A stretch of 22,387 nt of DNA from contig USBN01000022.1 in NCBI GenBank assembly GCA_900552935.1, positions 1-22,387 on the forward strand, in the 5' to 3' direction. This document shows, piece by piece, positions 13,427-22,308 of the stretch. Source of the stretch: an uncultured Coriobacteriaceae bacterium. GTDB lineage: Bacteria; Actinomycetota; Coriobacteriia; Coriobacteriales; Atopobiaceae. The stretch's first letter is position 1. The number at the start of each line of letters is the position of its first letter. The notes under the pieces were generated by a model. It was not told the DNA's origin. It did no database searches and was given only the letters and a program-made list of their open reading frames with translations. Position numbers and translations under genes: made by a program.

Positions 13427-13513
13427 GCGGACTGGCTTCTGCTGAGTACGATTTGCCCATTTTGGGCTGCCGTCGCGAAGCAAATGGCGCGCGAGTGCTG
13501 CACGCCACCGGCC
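13427..13513. other. Short intergenic region with a hairpin, no gene
   Basis: Holds a 5-bp hairpin (GCCCA, AAA, TGGGC on the minus strand, near 13456-13469) and an ATTTGC/GCAAAT inverted pair around it. It lies downstream of the minus-strand phosphatase/nuclease-family gene and could be its weak terminator, though there is no clear T-run. Confidence 0.3.
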
Positions 13514-14713
13514 TTAGTTCGCCTCGAGGGTGCCGATCAGGGCTTTGTGGTCCGTGCCGGCGATCTCGACGGTCTTGAGCGAGCTCACCGTAATGCCGGA
13601 ATCCCTCGCATAGACGATGTGGTCGATTTCGATGAGCGACGGCACGATCTTGTTCGAGGGGTAGGTCATGTGGAAGCCTTCGCCGGACGCCTGGCTGGCG
13701 TCAGCGAACCGCGTGCCTAGAAGCGTGCGGAAGCGTGCGTGGTCCCAGGTTGAGTTGAAGTCACCCAAGATGAGGTAGGCGTGCCCATAGTCGGAAAGTG
13801 ATCCGATTACGGAAAGCCCCTTGTCCCAAAGGTCCTCCGCCCCGCGGACGGGCGAGTTTGGGTGGACGCTCACGATGCGAACGGTGGTCGAGCCAATGAC
13901 GATGTCTGCGGCGGGCATGGAGCTCGTCTCGATGGGCAGGAGATTGCGCGAGACGTTGCTCTGCGGTGCCGCCGTCCAGATGCCGTTACGGCCACCGTTG
14001 CTGATGGCGGATGCACCCTCGGAGACCACGTGATAGGGGAGGACCTCGTCGATTCCCGCCGCCGTGAGGTCTGCCACCATGCCGTCCGTGAGTTCCTGCA
14101 GACAGAGGACCTCGACGTGCTCGGCGCGGCAGACCTCGACGATCTGCTTGGCGCTTGCGGCTCCGTTCAGCGTGTTGACCGTCATGACGCGCGCATATGA
14201 GTCGTCCGTGGTGGCGCTCGTGGACACGGCGTATTCGGCGGCGGGGGAGACCCGCGCTCGGCCCGCGAAGTATCCGGCGTGCCACCAGCCGTTTATGGCG
14301 AGTGCGAGGACGCAGACGACAAGGAGGAGGCGCCTTCTCGACAAGAGGGCGATCGCGAGGCAGATGATGGCTGGAATGAGGGCGAGCGGGACGAACGAGA
14401 CCACTTCGGGGACAATCCGGCCGTTCGCGAGGTCCGTAGGCAGAACCCTTAGCGCCATGAGCGTGTAGACACCAAGCATGGCGAGCCAGAGCAATGCCGA
14501 GACGAGCAGGTGACGCGGGCGATGGTGCCTCCGCGCGGGTCGACGAGTGGGCTTCGCCGCGCGCCTCGCCGCTCTTGCGGAGGTCTTATGCGGGAGGTAG
14601 GGCGCTTGCTGCGCAGGAGAGGGAATCGGCGCGCCGGATGCAGCCCTCGCGCCCCCGTTCTCCAACGGTGCCGCGCCGTGCCCGTATCCGTTTGTGGAGC
14701 TGCCCTGCGTCAT
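13514..14713 (-). CDS. Membrane-anchored endonuclease/exonuclease/phosphatase-family protein
   Basis: A 399-residue protein with a positively charged, Pro/Ala-rich cytoplasmic N-terminus (1-67), three membrane helices (about 68-90, 104-126, 128-148) and an EEP (DNase I/AP endonuclease-like) domain from about 174. The metal and catalytic set is complete: N180 in MTVNTLNG, E207 in CLQEL, H284 in VSVHPNSP, D318 and N320 in LGDFNSTWD, D364-H365 in IDHIVYA, and D388-H389 in GTDHKAL. By topology (short N-terminus in, three helices) the catalytic domain should face outside. Substrate is unknown: nucleic acid, phosphoinositide-like lipid or another phosphodiester are all possible for this superfamily. 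GGGAGGG just before ATG 14713 supports the start. It is divergent from the TetR gene. Confidence 0.9.
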   Translation of the reverse strand: MTQGSSTNGYGHGAAPLENGGARAASGAPIPSPAQQAPYLPHKTSARAARRAAKPTRRPARRHHRPRHLLVSALLWLAMLGVYTLMALRVLPTDLANGRIVPEVVSFVPLALIPAIICLAIALLSRRRLLLVVCVLALAINGWWHAGYFAGRARVSPAAEYAVSTSATTDDSYARVMTVNTLNGAASAKQIVEVCRAEHVEVLCLQELTDGMVADLTAAGIDEVLPYHVVSEGASAISNGGRNGIWTAAPQSNVSRNLLPIETSSMPAADIVIGSTTVRIVSVHPNSPVRGAEDLWDKGLSVIGSLSDYGHAYLILGDFNSTWDHARFRTLLGTRFADASQASGEGFHMTYPSNKIVPSLIEIDHIVYARDSGITVSSLKTVEIAGTDHKALIGTLEAN

Positions 14714-14849
14714 GTACTGCCCTCCCCGTTGTCAGCATTCATGCTAGCTGAGGAGAGCCGACAGCGACCATATCTGACGAAACCGCCGCATGACTTGCAG
14801 TGATTGTGTCCTAACCGTGCGGGTCGGCAAACGGTTGCAAGATATTGCT

Positions 14850-14877
14850 CACATTGTGAAATACTGCGCACGCTGTG
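14850..14877. promoter_or_regulatory. Paired CAC-N3-GTG sites ahead of the TetR gene
   Basis: CACATTGTG (14850-14858) and CACGCTGTG (14869-14877) are two short palindromes with start points 19 bp apart, about two helical turns. They lie 58 bases before the TetR start within the 221-bp divergent region, a good place for an autoregulatory operator. No strong -10/-35 pair could be assigned. Confidence 0.4.
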
Positions 14878-14934
14878 TAAAAAAGACCCTGGTGGCTCGA
14901 TGACGCCGCCAACGCCAAGACCTCTGGAGGTTGC

Positions 14935-15684
14935 GTGCAAGACCTTCTCACTCAGGCTGCTGCCGCGCGCCGTCGCGCCAGAGCCGATAGGCGCTGCATT
15001 CGCTCTCGCTCCCAGCTTCGCGACGCCCTCGCCGCGGAGATCCAAGCCACGGGCGACCTGTCGCGCGTGACGGTCACCGCCGTCACCGAACGAGCGGGCC
15101 TCACGCGTCGCACGTTCTACTCGCACTTCCGCGACATCCCGGATCTTGTCGACGCCGTCGAGCGCGAGGCTCTTGATGACATAAGGGGCCTCGTCGAGAA
15201 CATCTCGTCGTCGCACCTCGATGAGCTCACCGCCGCCCTCGCATCGCTCGAGGCCGCCCCCGGAACCGTCGAGCTTCTGAGCTACTTCCGCGACAACGCC
15301 TCGCATCTCACGGCGCTTCTGGGCAAGGGTGGCGACCCCGCCTTCGTCGAGAAGATCAAGGATGTCTGCCGCGAAGCGGTCGTCTCTCGTGCCCTCGACG
15401 GCATCGACTCCCGAGCCCTCGGCCCGTTTTTCGACTACTACCTCGCTTTTGCGGTGTCTGCCGAGGCCGGCGTCCTTACGCGCTGGCTTACGGGTGGCAT
15501 GCGAGAGGACGTCCGCACGATGGCGCTGATCATGACCTCGCTCATGTTTGTCCGCCCGGGCGACCTCTATGGCAAGTCCATTGACTTCAACGTGCCGGCC
15601 TATGCGCTGGCCCTCATGCAACTCAAGAACAATGCGGAGCGCGGGGGCGCTTCCGCGGAGGAAAAGGAGCCCATCCATGACTAA
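14935..15684 (+). CDS. TetR/AcrR-family transcriptional regulator
   Basis: A 249-residue regulator with an N-terminal TetR HTH: VTVTAVTERAGLTRRTFYSHF at about 46-66 is the typical helix-turn-helix with the Y-x-HF end. The C-terminal ligand-binding part is all helical and has no recognised ligand signature. The start is GTG 14935 with GGAGG at 14926-14930; ATG 14900 is in another frame. The stop overlaps the ATG of the activase gene by 8 bases, so the two are translationally coupled, and the regulator most likely controls that gene. The first 25 residues are unusually basic (ARRRARADRR). The inducer is unknown; an acyl-CoA or fatty-acid derivative would fit the neighbour, but this is inference. 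Confidence 0.9.
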   Translation: MQDLLTQAAAARRRARADRRCIRSRSQLRDALAAEIQATGDLSRVTVTAVTERAGLTRRTFYSHFRDIPDLVDAVEREALDDIRGLVENISSSHLDELTAALASLEAAPGTVELLSYFRDNASHLTALLGKGGDPAFVEKIKDVCREAVVSRALDGIDSRALGPFFDYYLAFAVSAEAGVLTRWLTGGMREDVRTMALIMTSLMFVRPGDLYGKSIDFNVPAYALALMQLKNNAERGGASAEEKEPIHD

Positions 15685-18600
15685 CAATCCCGCAGCATCC
15701 AATGCGGCGCAGGCCAAGTTGGCCCGCGGCATCGAGCTGGTTGAGGATGGGGCCGAGCTGCGCCCCGCCAACACCACGGACTTCTCGCGCGCCAACCTGC
15801 GCCTGGGTATCGACGTGGGCTCCACCACGGTCAAGCTCGCTGTCATCAACGACGCGGACCGCATCGTCTACGCAAACTACCAGCGCCACCACACCGACAT
15901 CCGTGCCACGGCAAAGGAACTCTTCGAGAAGGCCCGCGCCGTGCTCGGCAACGCCTCCATGCGCGTCTCCATCACTGGTTCTGGCGGACTTCTGCTCGCC
16001 AAGTGGCTCGACCTCGAGTTCGTCCAGGAGGTCATTGCGAGCAAGCGCGCCGTCGAGACCCTCATTCCGGAGACTGACGTCGCCATCGAGCTCGGTGGCG
16101 AGGATGCCAAGATCATCTACTTCGATAACGGCATCGAGCAGCGCATGAACGGCACTTGCGCGGGTGGCACGGGCGCGTTCATCGACCAGATGGCGAGCCT
16201 GCTGCACACCGACGCCGGCGGGCTCAACGAGCTCGCGAAGCAGGCGACCCATATCTACCCGATTGCCAGCCGCTGTGGCGTCTTCGCGAAGTCCGATGTC
16301 CAGCCGCTGCTCAACGAGGGCGCGGCCCCCGCGGACGTCGCCGCCTCGATCTTCCAGGCAGTTGCCAACCAGACGGTCTCCGGCCTTGCGTGCGGCCATC
16401 CCATTCGCGGCCACGTCGCCTTCCTCGGCGGCCCGCTCCAGTACCTCTCCGAGCTGCGCCATCGCTTCTACGAGACGCTCTCGCTCGACGAGGAGCACCG
16501 CATCGTCCCGACCAACGCCCATCTGTTCGTGGCCACCGGCGCCGCCCTTGCCGGCGAGTCCGACAAGCGCGTGACCTTCGCTGAGGTCATCGACGCCCTC
16601 GAGAACCTTGGCGATATGCAGGGCAGTGAGGTCCAGCGTCTAGACCCGTTGTTCGCCAATGACGAGGAGCTCGCCGAGTTCCACGCCCGCCATGACGCGC
16701 AGGTGGTCCCCAAGGGCGACCTCGCTACGTATCGGGGCCGCGTCTTTATCGGCATCGACGCCGGCTCCACCACGATGAAGGCCGCCGTCGTGGGCGAGGA
16801 CGGCGAGCTGCTCTACACCTGGTACGGCAACAACCGCGGTGACGTCCTGGGCACCGCCCGCGTCATCATGGATGACATCTACGACAAGCTCCCCGAGGGT
16901 TGTACCGTCGGTCACGTCACCACGACGGGCTACGGCGAGGCCCTGCTCATCGAGGCCCTCGGCGCCGACTCCGGCGAGATCGAGACCGTCGCTCACCTTC
17001 GCGGCGCCAAGGCCTTCGTCCCCGACGTCGAGTTCATCCTCGACATCGGCGGCCAGGACATGAAGTGCCTGCGCGTGCACAACGGCATCATCGAGCACAT
17101 CATGCTCAACGAGGCGTGCTCCTCGGGCTGTGGCAGCTTCATCGAGAGCTTCGCGGATTCGATGGGCCTCTCCGTCCAGGACTTCGCGCACGCCGCCATG
17201 GGTGCCGAGAAGCCCGTTGACCTTGGTAGTCGCTGCACCGTCTTCATGAACTCGCGCGTGAAACAGGCCCAGAAGGAGGGCGCGACCGTTGGCGACATCG
17301 CGGCCGGCCTCTCCTACTCGGTCATCAAGAACGCGCTGTTCAAGGTCATCAAGATGCGCGACCCGGAGGAGATCGGCAAGTATGTCGTCGTCCAGGGCGG
17401 CACCTTCATGAGTGACGCGACGCTGCGCGCGTTCGAGAAGCTTACCGGTCGCGAGGCGATTCGCCCGGATATCGCCGGCTGCATGGGCTGCTATGGCGCC
17501 GCCCTGCTCGCCCGCGACCGTGCCGGCAAGGACGGCACCTCGACCCTCCTCAGCCGCGAGCAGATCGACAACCTCCAGGTGAAGCAGACCAAGGCCCACT
17601 GTGGCCGCTGCTCCAACAACTGCCTGCTCACGATCAACAACTTCGGCAACGGCCGCAAGTTCATCACGGGCAATCGCTGCGAGAAGGGCTCTGGCGGCAA
17701 GCGTGCCAAGGCGCTCGCCCCCAACCTCTTCGCCTTCAAGAACAAGCTGCTGTTCGATCGTCCGGTACTTGACCCCAAGACTGCGCCACACGGTACCGTG
17801 GGTATCCCCCGTGCCCTCAACATGTATGAGAACTACCCCTTCTGGCACGCGTTCTTCACGGAGCTGGGTTTCTCGGTCGTGCTGTCTGACCAGTCGAACA
17901 AGAAGACCTACGAGGCGGGTATCGAGTCGATGCCGTCCGAGTCCGTCTGCTATCCGGCGAAGCTTAGCCACGGTCACATCATGAACCTACTCGAGAAGGA
18001 CCCGGACTTTATCTGGATGCCCTGCATCCGTTGGGAGCGCAAGGAGGACGAGACGGCGGGCAACCACTACAACTGCCCGATCGTTATGAGCTATCCGCAG
18101 GCGCTCGGCCTGAACGTCGACGAGCTCGCCGCGCCCCAGGTCGAGTTCCTCGACGCGTTCATCCCGTATGACGACAAGAAGGAGCTTAAGCGCCGCCTCT
18201 ACGAGCTCATCTCGGTCCAGCGCGAGAAGGACGCAGCCAATGGCCGCGGCCGCTTCCGTGGCGAGCACATCACCCGTGCCGAGGTTGACCGCGCCGTGAA
18301 CGTTGCCTGGGAAGCCGACCTCGAGTTCAAGGAGACCATGCGCCGCAAGGGCGACGAGACCCTCGAGTGGATGGAGACCAACGACGTCCACGGCATCGTG
18401 CTCGCAGGCCGTCCCTACCACAACGACCCCGAGATCAATCACGCCATCCCCGAGCTCGTGAACAGCTTCGGCTTCGCGGTCCTCACCGAGGACTCCGTCG
18501 CTCACAAGATGCGTCCCGAGCGCCCGATCCGCGTCGTCGACCAGTGGATGTACCACAGCCGCCTCTACCGTGCCGCGCGCTTCGTCGCCAGCAGGAATGA

Positions 18601-20587
18601 CCTCGATCTCATCCAGCTCAACAGCTTCGGCTGTGGCCTCGACGCCCTCACGACCGACCAGGTCCAGGAGATCCTCGAGGCGTCCGGCAAGATCTACACC
18701 ACCCTCAAGATCGACGAGGTCTCGAACCTCGGCGCGGTGCGCATCCGTATTCGCTCGCTGATGGCGGCCCTCGTCGAGCAGCGCGAGGAACTCGAGCGCG
18801 AGGCTGCCGCGGGCGAGCTCGTGGCCGCCGGTCCTGTGGACGTCCGCCGCGCGAACGGCTCGCTGGAGCGTGCCAAGCCGCTGGGGGTTCGCGAGGATGG
18901 CAAGGCTGCGCTGCCCGTGTGGCGCGAGGCGAAGAGCGCTGCCGTTCACAAGGTGCGCTACACCAAGGAGATGCAGGACAGCGGCTACACGCTGCTGTGC
19001 CCGCAGATGTCGCCCATCCACTTCGAGCTCGTCGAGCAGCTGCTTAAGAAGAACGGCTACAACGCCGTGCTGCTGCCTTCCGTCGATCACGGTGCGGTCG
19101 AGGCGGGCCTCAAGTACGTCAACAATGACATCTGCTACCCGTCCATCCTGGTTACGGGCCAGATCATGGAGGCCATCGAGAGTGGCAAGTATGACCTCTC
19201 GCGCACGGCCGTCATGATCTCTCAGACTGGCGGCGGCTGCCGTGCCACGAACTACATCGCCCTCATCCGCAAGGCCCTGCGCGACGCCGGCCACCCTGAG
19301 GTCCCCGTGGTCTCGCTCACCGCGGCGAAGGGCCTTGACGAGGACAACCCTGGCTTCAATGTCTTCAAGCCCGAAATCCTCGTTCACGCCGTCTATGCCC
19401 TGCTCTATGGCGACCTGCTCATGCAGGTGCTCTATCGCGTGCGTCCCTACGAGGCCGAGCCCGGCTCCGCCGACGCGCTGTATGACCAGTTCATGGCTCG
19501 CGCCAAGAACGAGGTGACCAGCTGCGGCCAGCATGCGTTCCTGAAGCTGTGCCAGGACACGGTTGACGCGTTCGAGACGCTGCCCGCCGTGGCCGATCGC
19601 TCCAAGCCGCGCGTGGGCGTCGTGGGCGAGATCCTCGTCAAGTTCCACCCGACGGCGAATAACCAGGTCGTCAAGGTCATCGAGCAGGAGGGATGCGAGG
19701 CGGTCGTGCCCGGCCTCGTCGACTTCTTCCTCTTTGGCATGACGAGCCCGAAGAACATGAAGGGTGAGCTGGGCACCAAGCTCAGCAAGCGCCTCACGCA
19801 CCAAGCCGGCATCAAGCTCATCGAGTCGATGCGCGAGCCCATCAACCGCATGCTCGAGAAGTCGACCCGCTTCGAGCCGTATCCGGACATCTACGAGCTC
19901 GCCGCCAAGGCGAAGCATGTGCTGTCGCTGTGCAACACGATGGGTGAGGGATGGCTCCTCACGGCCGAGATGTGCGACCTCATCGAGTGCGGCACGCCCA
20001 ACATCGTGTGCTGCTCGCCGTTCGCATGCCTGCCCAACCACGTCGTGGGCAAGTCCGTCATCAAGCGCCTGCGCGAGATGCACCCCGAGAGTAACATCGT
20101 CGCCGTCGACTACGACCCCGGCGCGTCCGAGGTTAACCAGCTCAACCGCATCAAGCTCATGATCAGCGTGGCCAAGGAGAACTTCCGCGCCGCTCGTGCG
20201 GCTGCGGCGGAGATGGGTGGCGCCGCGGAGAACGTGGCCGAGTTCCGCCTCGAGAATCCCGTTGATCCCACCACGAATGTCGTGGCTCCCTATGTGGAGG
20301 AGGGGGAGCGGGACCGCGTCGAAGAGGCTTCCTGCGGGCTCGGCGCCAATATCGCCGACGACTCCGGCGTCCTTCCACTGAGCCGTATGCAGCTTGACCG
20401 CATCGAGGCCGCCAAGGCCCGTGCTGCGGAGCGCGCTGCTGCCGACGACGCGAATGAGCCTGCTCCTGTCTATGGCGCCGACGCTGGCGCGGAGGATGCC
20501 GACGGATTCGAGGAGGGTGCTGGCGTGGCAGACGCTCCCAAGATGTCTGATGCGTCACAGAATGAAACGGAAGCGAACGAATCCTAG
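15677..20587 (+). CDS. Giant acyl-CoA dehydratase activase-related protein (two BadF/HgdC ATPase domains plus DUF2229-type region)
   Basis: 1636 residues. Two ATPase domains of the BcrAD/BadFG/HgdC type stand in tandem: the first with GIDVGSTT at 44-51, the second with GIDAGSTT at 359-366 and GGQDMK. HgdC binds a [4Fe-4S] cluster through Cys127 and Cys166, 39 residues apart; here C161/C200 and C481/C520 keep that spacing in both domains. A four-Cys motif follows (642, 645, 649, 668), then a DUF2229-like region with a CYP motif at C758 and a second at C1153, suggesting that this part is also doubled. The Cys-rich segment near 1419-1457 may hold another cluster. From about 1510 the chain is Ala/Glu/Asp-rich and disordered. 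HgdC-type proteins use ATP to inject one electron into 2-hydroxyacyl-CoA dehydratases; the substrate of this fused class is not known to me. AAAAGGAG at 15662-15669 sets the start. Confidence 0.9.
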   Translation: MTNNPAASNAAQAKLARGIELVEDGAELRPANTTDFSRANLRLGIDVGSTTVKLAVINDADRIVYANYQRHHTDIRATAKELFEKARAVLGNASMRVSITGSGGLLLAKWLDLEFVQEVIASKRAVETLIPETDVAIELGGEDAKIIYFDNGIEQRMNGTCAGGTGAFIDQMASLLHTDAGGLNELAKQATHIYPIASRCGVFAKSDVQPLLNEGAAPADVAASIFQAVANQTVSGLACGHPIRGHVAFLGGPLQYLSELRHRFYETLSLDEEHRIVPTNAHLFVATGAALAGESDKRVTFAEVIDALENLGDMQGSEVQRLDPLFANDEELAEFHARHDAQVVPKGDLATYRGRVFIGIDAGSTTMKAAVVGEDGELLYTWYGNNRGDVLGTARVIMDDIYDKLPEGCTVGHVTTTGYGEALLIEALGADSGEIETVAHLRGAKAFVPDVEFILDIGGQDMKCLRVHNGIIEHIMLNEACSSGCGSFIESFADSMGLSVQDFAHAAMGAEKPVDLGSRCTVFMNSRVKQAQKEGATVGDIAAGLSYSVIKNALFKVIKMRDPEEIGKYVVVQGGTFMSDATLRAFEKLTGREAIRPDIAGCMGCYGAALLARDRAGKDGTSTLLSREQIDNLQVKQTKAHCGRCSNNCLLTINNFGNGRKFITGNRCEKGSGGKRAKALAPNLFAFKNKLLFDRPVLDPKTAPHGTVGIPRALNMYENYPFWHAFFTELGFSVVLSDQSNKKTYEAGIESMPSESVCYPAKLSHGHIMNLLEKDPDFIWMPCIRWERKEDETAGNHYNCPIVMSYPQALGLNVDELAAPQVEFLDAFIPYDDKKELKRRLYELISVQREKDAANGRGRFRGEHITRAEVDRAVNVAWEADLEFKETMRRKGDETLEWMETNDVHGIVLAGRPYHNDPEINHAIPELVNSFGFAVLTEDSVAHKMRPERPIRVVDQWMYHSRLYRAARFVASRNDLDLIQLNSFGCGLDALTTDQVQEILEASGKIYTTLKIDEVSNLGAVRIRIRSLMAALVEQREELEREAAAGELVAAGPVDVRRANGSLERAKPLGVREDGKAALPVWREAKSAAVHKVRYTKEMQDSGYTLLCPQMSPIHFELVEQLLKKNGYNAVLLPSVDHGAVEAGLKYVNNDICYPSILVTGQIMEAIESGKYDLSRTAVMISQTGGGCRATNYIALIRKALRDAGHPEVPVVSLTAAKGLDEDNPGFNVFKPEILVHAVYALLYGDLLMQVLYRVRPYEAEPGSADALYDQFMARAKNEVTSCGQHAFLKLCQDTVDAFETLPAVADRSKPRVGVVGEILVKFHPTANNQVVKVIEQEGCEAVVPGLVDFFLFGMTSPKNMKGELGTKLSKRLTHQAGIKLIESMREPINRMLEKSTRFEPYPDIYELAAKAKHVLSLCNTMGEGWLLTAEMCDLIECGTPNIVCCSPFACLPNHVVGKSVIKRLREMHPESNIVAVDYDPGASEVNQLNRIKLMISVAKENFRAARAAAAEMGGAAENVAEFRLENPVDPTTNVVAPYVEEGERDRVEEASCGLGANIADDSGVLPLSRMQLDRIEAAKARAAERAAADDANEPAPVYGADAGAEDADGFEEGAGVADAPKMSDASQNETEANES

Positions 20588-20623
20588 CTCGCTCGATTAC
20601 CATAGAGCCCTAAGAGATTGACG

Positions 20624-20661
20624 GGCGGCCCGATCGCGCAAACGGGTGCGGTCGGGCCGCC
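20624..20661 (+). terminator. Strong hairpin between the activase gene and argH
   Basis: GGCGGCCCGA (20624-20633) pairs perfectly with TCGGGCCGCC (20652-20661), 10 bp with an 18-nt loop, followed by TCTTA. It is 37 bases after the activase stop but ends only about 9 bases before the argH ribosome site, so it could instead be part of the argH leader. Confidence 0.65.
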
Positions 20662-20683
20662 TCTTACGTAGGGGGGATACGTG

Positions 20684-22117
20684 ATGGACGAGAACAACGA
20701 GAGCAAGGCGGCGCAGACGGCTGCTGAGCCCAAGCCCCTGTGGGGCGGGCGCTTCTCCGCTGCGCCGACGGGTGAGCTCGAGAGGTTCGGAGCGTCGCTG
20801 CCGTTTGACAAGCGCATGTGGAAGCAGGACATCCGCGGCTCCAAGGCCCATGCCGCCATGCTCGCGCACCAGGGCGTGATCTCGGCGGAGGACGCCGACG
20901 CCATCCGTGCCGGCCTTGACGAGATTGCCGGCGAGATCGAGCGTGGCGAGTTCACGTTCGACGTTGACCGTGACGAGGACATCCACATGGCCATCGAGCG
21001 CGTGCTCACCGAGCGCATCGGCCCTGCCGGCGGCCGTCTCCACACCGGTCGCTCTCGCAATGACCAGACCGCCGTCGACACGCACATGATCGCTCGCGAC
21101 TTGGCTGACGAGTTGCTTGGCTCGCTCGAGGGGATCCAGCAGGTGCTGCTCGACCGCGCCGAAGAGCAGTTTGGCGTCGTGATGCCCGGCTACACGCACA
21201 TGCAGCCGGCGCAGCCGGTGCTCCTCTCGCACCACCTGCTCGCCTACTTCTGGATGTTCTCCCGCGACCACAAGCGCGTCGCCGACGCCCGGGCCGCTGC
21301 CAATAAGTGCCCGCTCGGTGCTGCCGCGCTCGCTGGCACCACCTATCCGCTCGATCGCGCAATGACGGCTTCCGAGCTTGGCTTTGACGAACCGGTCGCC
21401 AACTCTATGGACGCCGTCAGCGACCGCGACTACCTGCTCGACCTCATCTACGCCTGCAGCGTCTGCCAGATCCACCTCTCTCGCCTCTGCGAGGAGCTCG
21501 TCTGGTGGAGCTCGGCGGAGTTTGGCTTCGTGGAGATGGACGACGCCCACTCCACCGGCTCCTCGATCATGCCACAGAAGAAGAACCCGGACTTCGCAGA
21601 GCTCGTTCGTGGCAAGTCCGGTCGCGTCGTGGGCGACCTCATGAGCCTGCTCGTCACCGTGAAGGGCACGCCGCTTACTTACGACAAGGATCTCCAGGAG
21701 GACAAGGAGCCGCTCTTCGATGCGGCTGATACCGTCCTGGGTTCGCTTATGGCCTGCACGGGCATGCTTGCCACCTGCACCTTCAAGGCCGACCGCATGC
21801 GCGAGGCCTCGCACGAGGGTTACATGGCCGCGACGGACCTTGCGGACTACCTCGTGGGCAAGGGCCTGCCGTTCCGCCAGGCTCACGCCGTGGCGGGTCG
21901 TATCGTGGGCGACTGCGTGCGCGAGGGCGTGACCCTGCAGCAGCTCACCACCGATGAGCTCCGTAGCTACTCCGAACTCTTCGACGACGGCGCTCACGCG
22001 GCGCTCGACATCGACAACATCGTGCGCCGTCGCACGACGCTCGGTGGCACTGGCCACGACGCCGTGCGCGCGCAGCTTGCCCAGGCTCGCGACGTGCTCG
22101 TCGCCGAGACGGCATAG
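20684..22117 (+). CDS. argH: Argininosuccinate lyase
   Basis: Cleaves argininosuccinate to arginine and fumarate, the last step of arginine synthesis; homotetramer of the fumarase/aspartase superfamily. At 477 residues it is normal. Signatures: WGGRFS (20-25), LHTGRSRNDQ (119-128), YTHMQPAQP (170-178) with the catalytic His, and GSSIMPQKKNPD (292-303) with the catalytic Ser in the mobile loop. ATG 20684 is preferred over GTG 20681 because GGGGGGA at 20671-20677 gives better spacing. No other arg gene is in the window, so it is detached from an argG-argH operon at least on this side. Codon use is like the neighbours. Confidence 0.98.
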   Translation: MDENNESKAAQTAAEPKPLWGGRFSAAPTGELERFGASLPFDKRMWKQDIRGSKAHAAMLAHQGVISAEDADAIRAGLDEIAGEIERGEFTFDVDRDEDIHMAIERVLTERIGPAGGRLHTGRSRNDQTAVDTHMIARDLADELLGSLEGIQQVLLDRAEEQFGVVMPGYTHMQPAQPVLLSHHLLAYFWMFSRDHKRVADARAAANKCPLGAAALAGTTYPLDRAMTASELGFDEPVANSMDAVSDRDYLLDLIYACSVCQIHLSRLCEELVWWSSAEFGFVEMDDAHSTGSSIMPQKKNPDFAELVRGKSGRVVGDLMSLLVTVKGTPLTYDKDLQEDKEPLFDAADTVLGSLMACTGMLATCTFKADRMREASHEGYMAATDLADYLVGKGLPFRQAHAVAGRIVGDCVREGVTLQQLTTDELRSYSELFDDGAHAALDIDNIVRRRTTLGGTGHDAVRAQLAQARDVLVAETA

Positions 22118-22241
22118 GTCGCTGCCGACCCCGCGCCGGGCTTCGACGTTGGGTTGCCGGGATGGCCGCTGACTTGCAAGCGGCGCCGCCAGCCCGCGCA
22201 ATCTGAAGTGCCCGCGCGCGACATAGCTCACAGGTTAAGAA
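22118..22241. other. Intergenic region after argH
   Basis: No gene, tRNA or other RNA feature is recognised between the argH stop and the terminator at 22242. Confidence 0.5.
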
Positions 22242-22273
22242 GAACGCCCGTCTGCCGAAGCAGGCGGGCGTTC
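22242..22273. terminator. Bidirectional terminator between argH and the ferredoxin-like gene
   Basis: GAACGCCCGTCTGC (22242-22255) pairs with GCAGGCGGGCGTTC (22260-22273), a 14-bp stem with a CGAA loop and one mismatched or wobble pair. GTGTTTTC follows on the plus strand and TTCTTAACC on the minus strand. It serves argH and the gene entering from the right edge. Confidence 0.85.
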
Positions 22274-22308
22274 GTGTTTTCGCTGGCCGGAGGACGGGCT
22301 CGAAAGGA

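Noticed and set aside
15548..15676. N-terminal extension of the activase by 43 residues
   Set aside because: It overlaps the TetR coding region in another frame and lacks a ribosome site; ATG 15677 has AAAAGGAG in place.
17987..20083. A 698-residue minus-strand open frame opposite the activase gene (and similar long ones at 16640-17977, 4603-5967 and 20597-22231)
   Set aside because: All mirror strongly coding plus-strand genes; the proteins are rich in shadow-type residues and show no domains.
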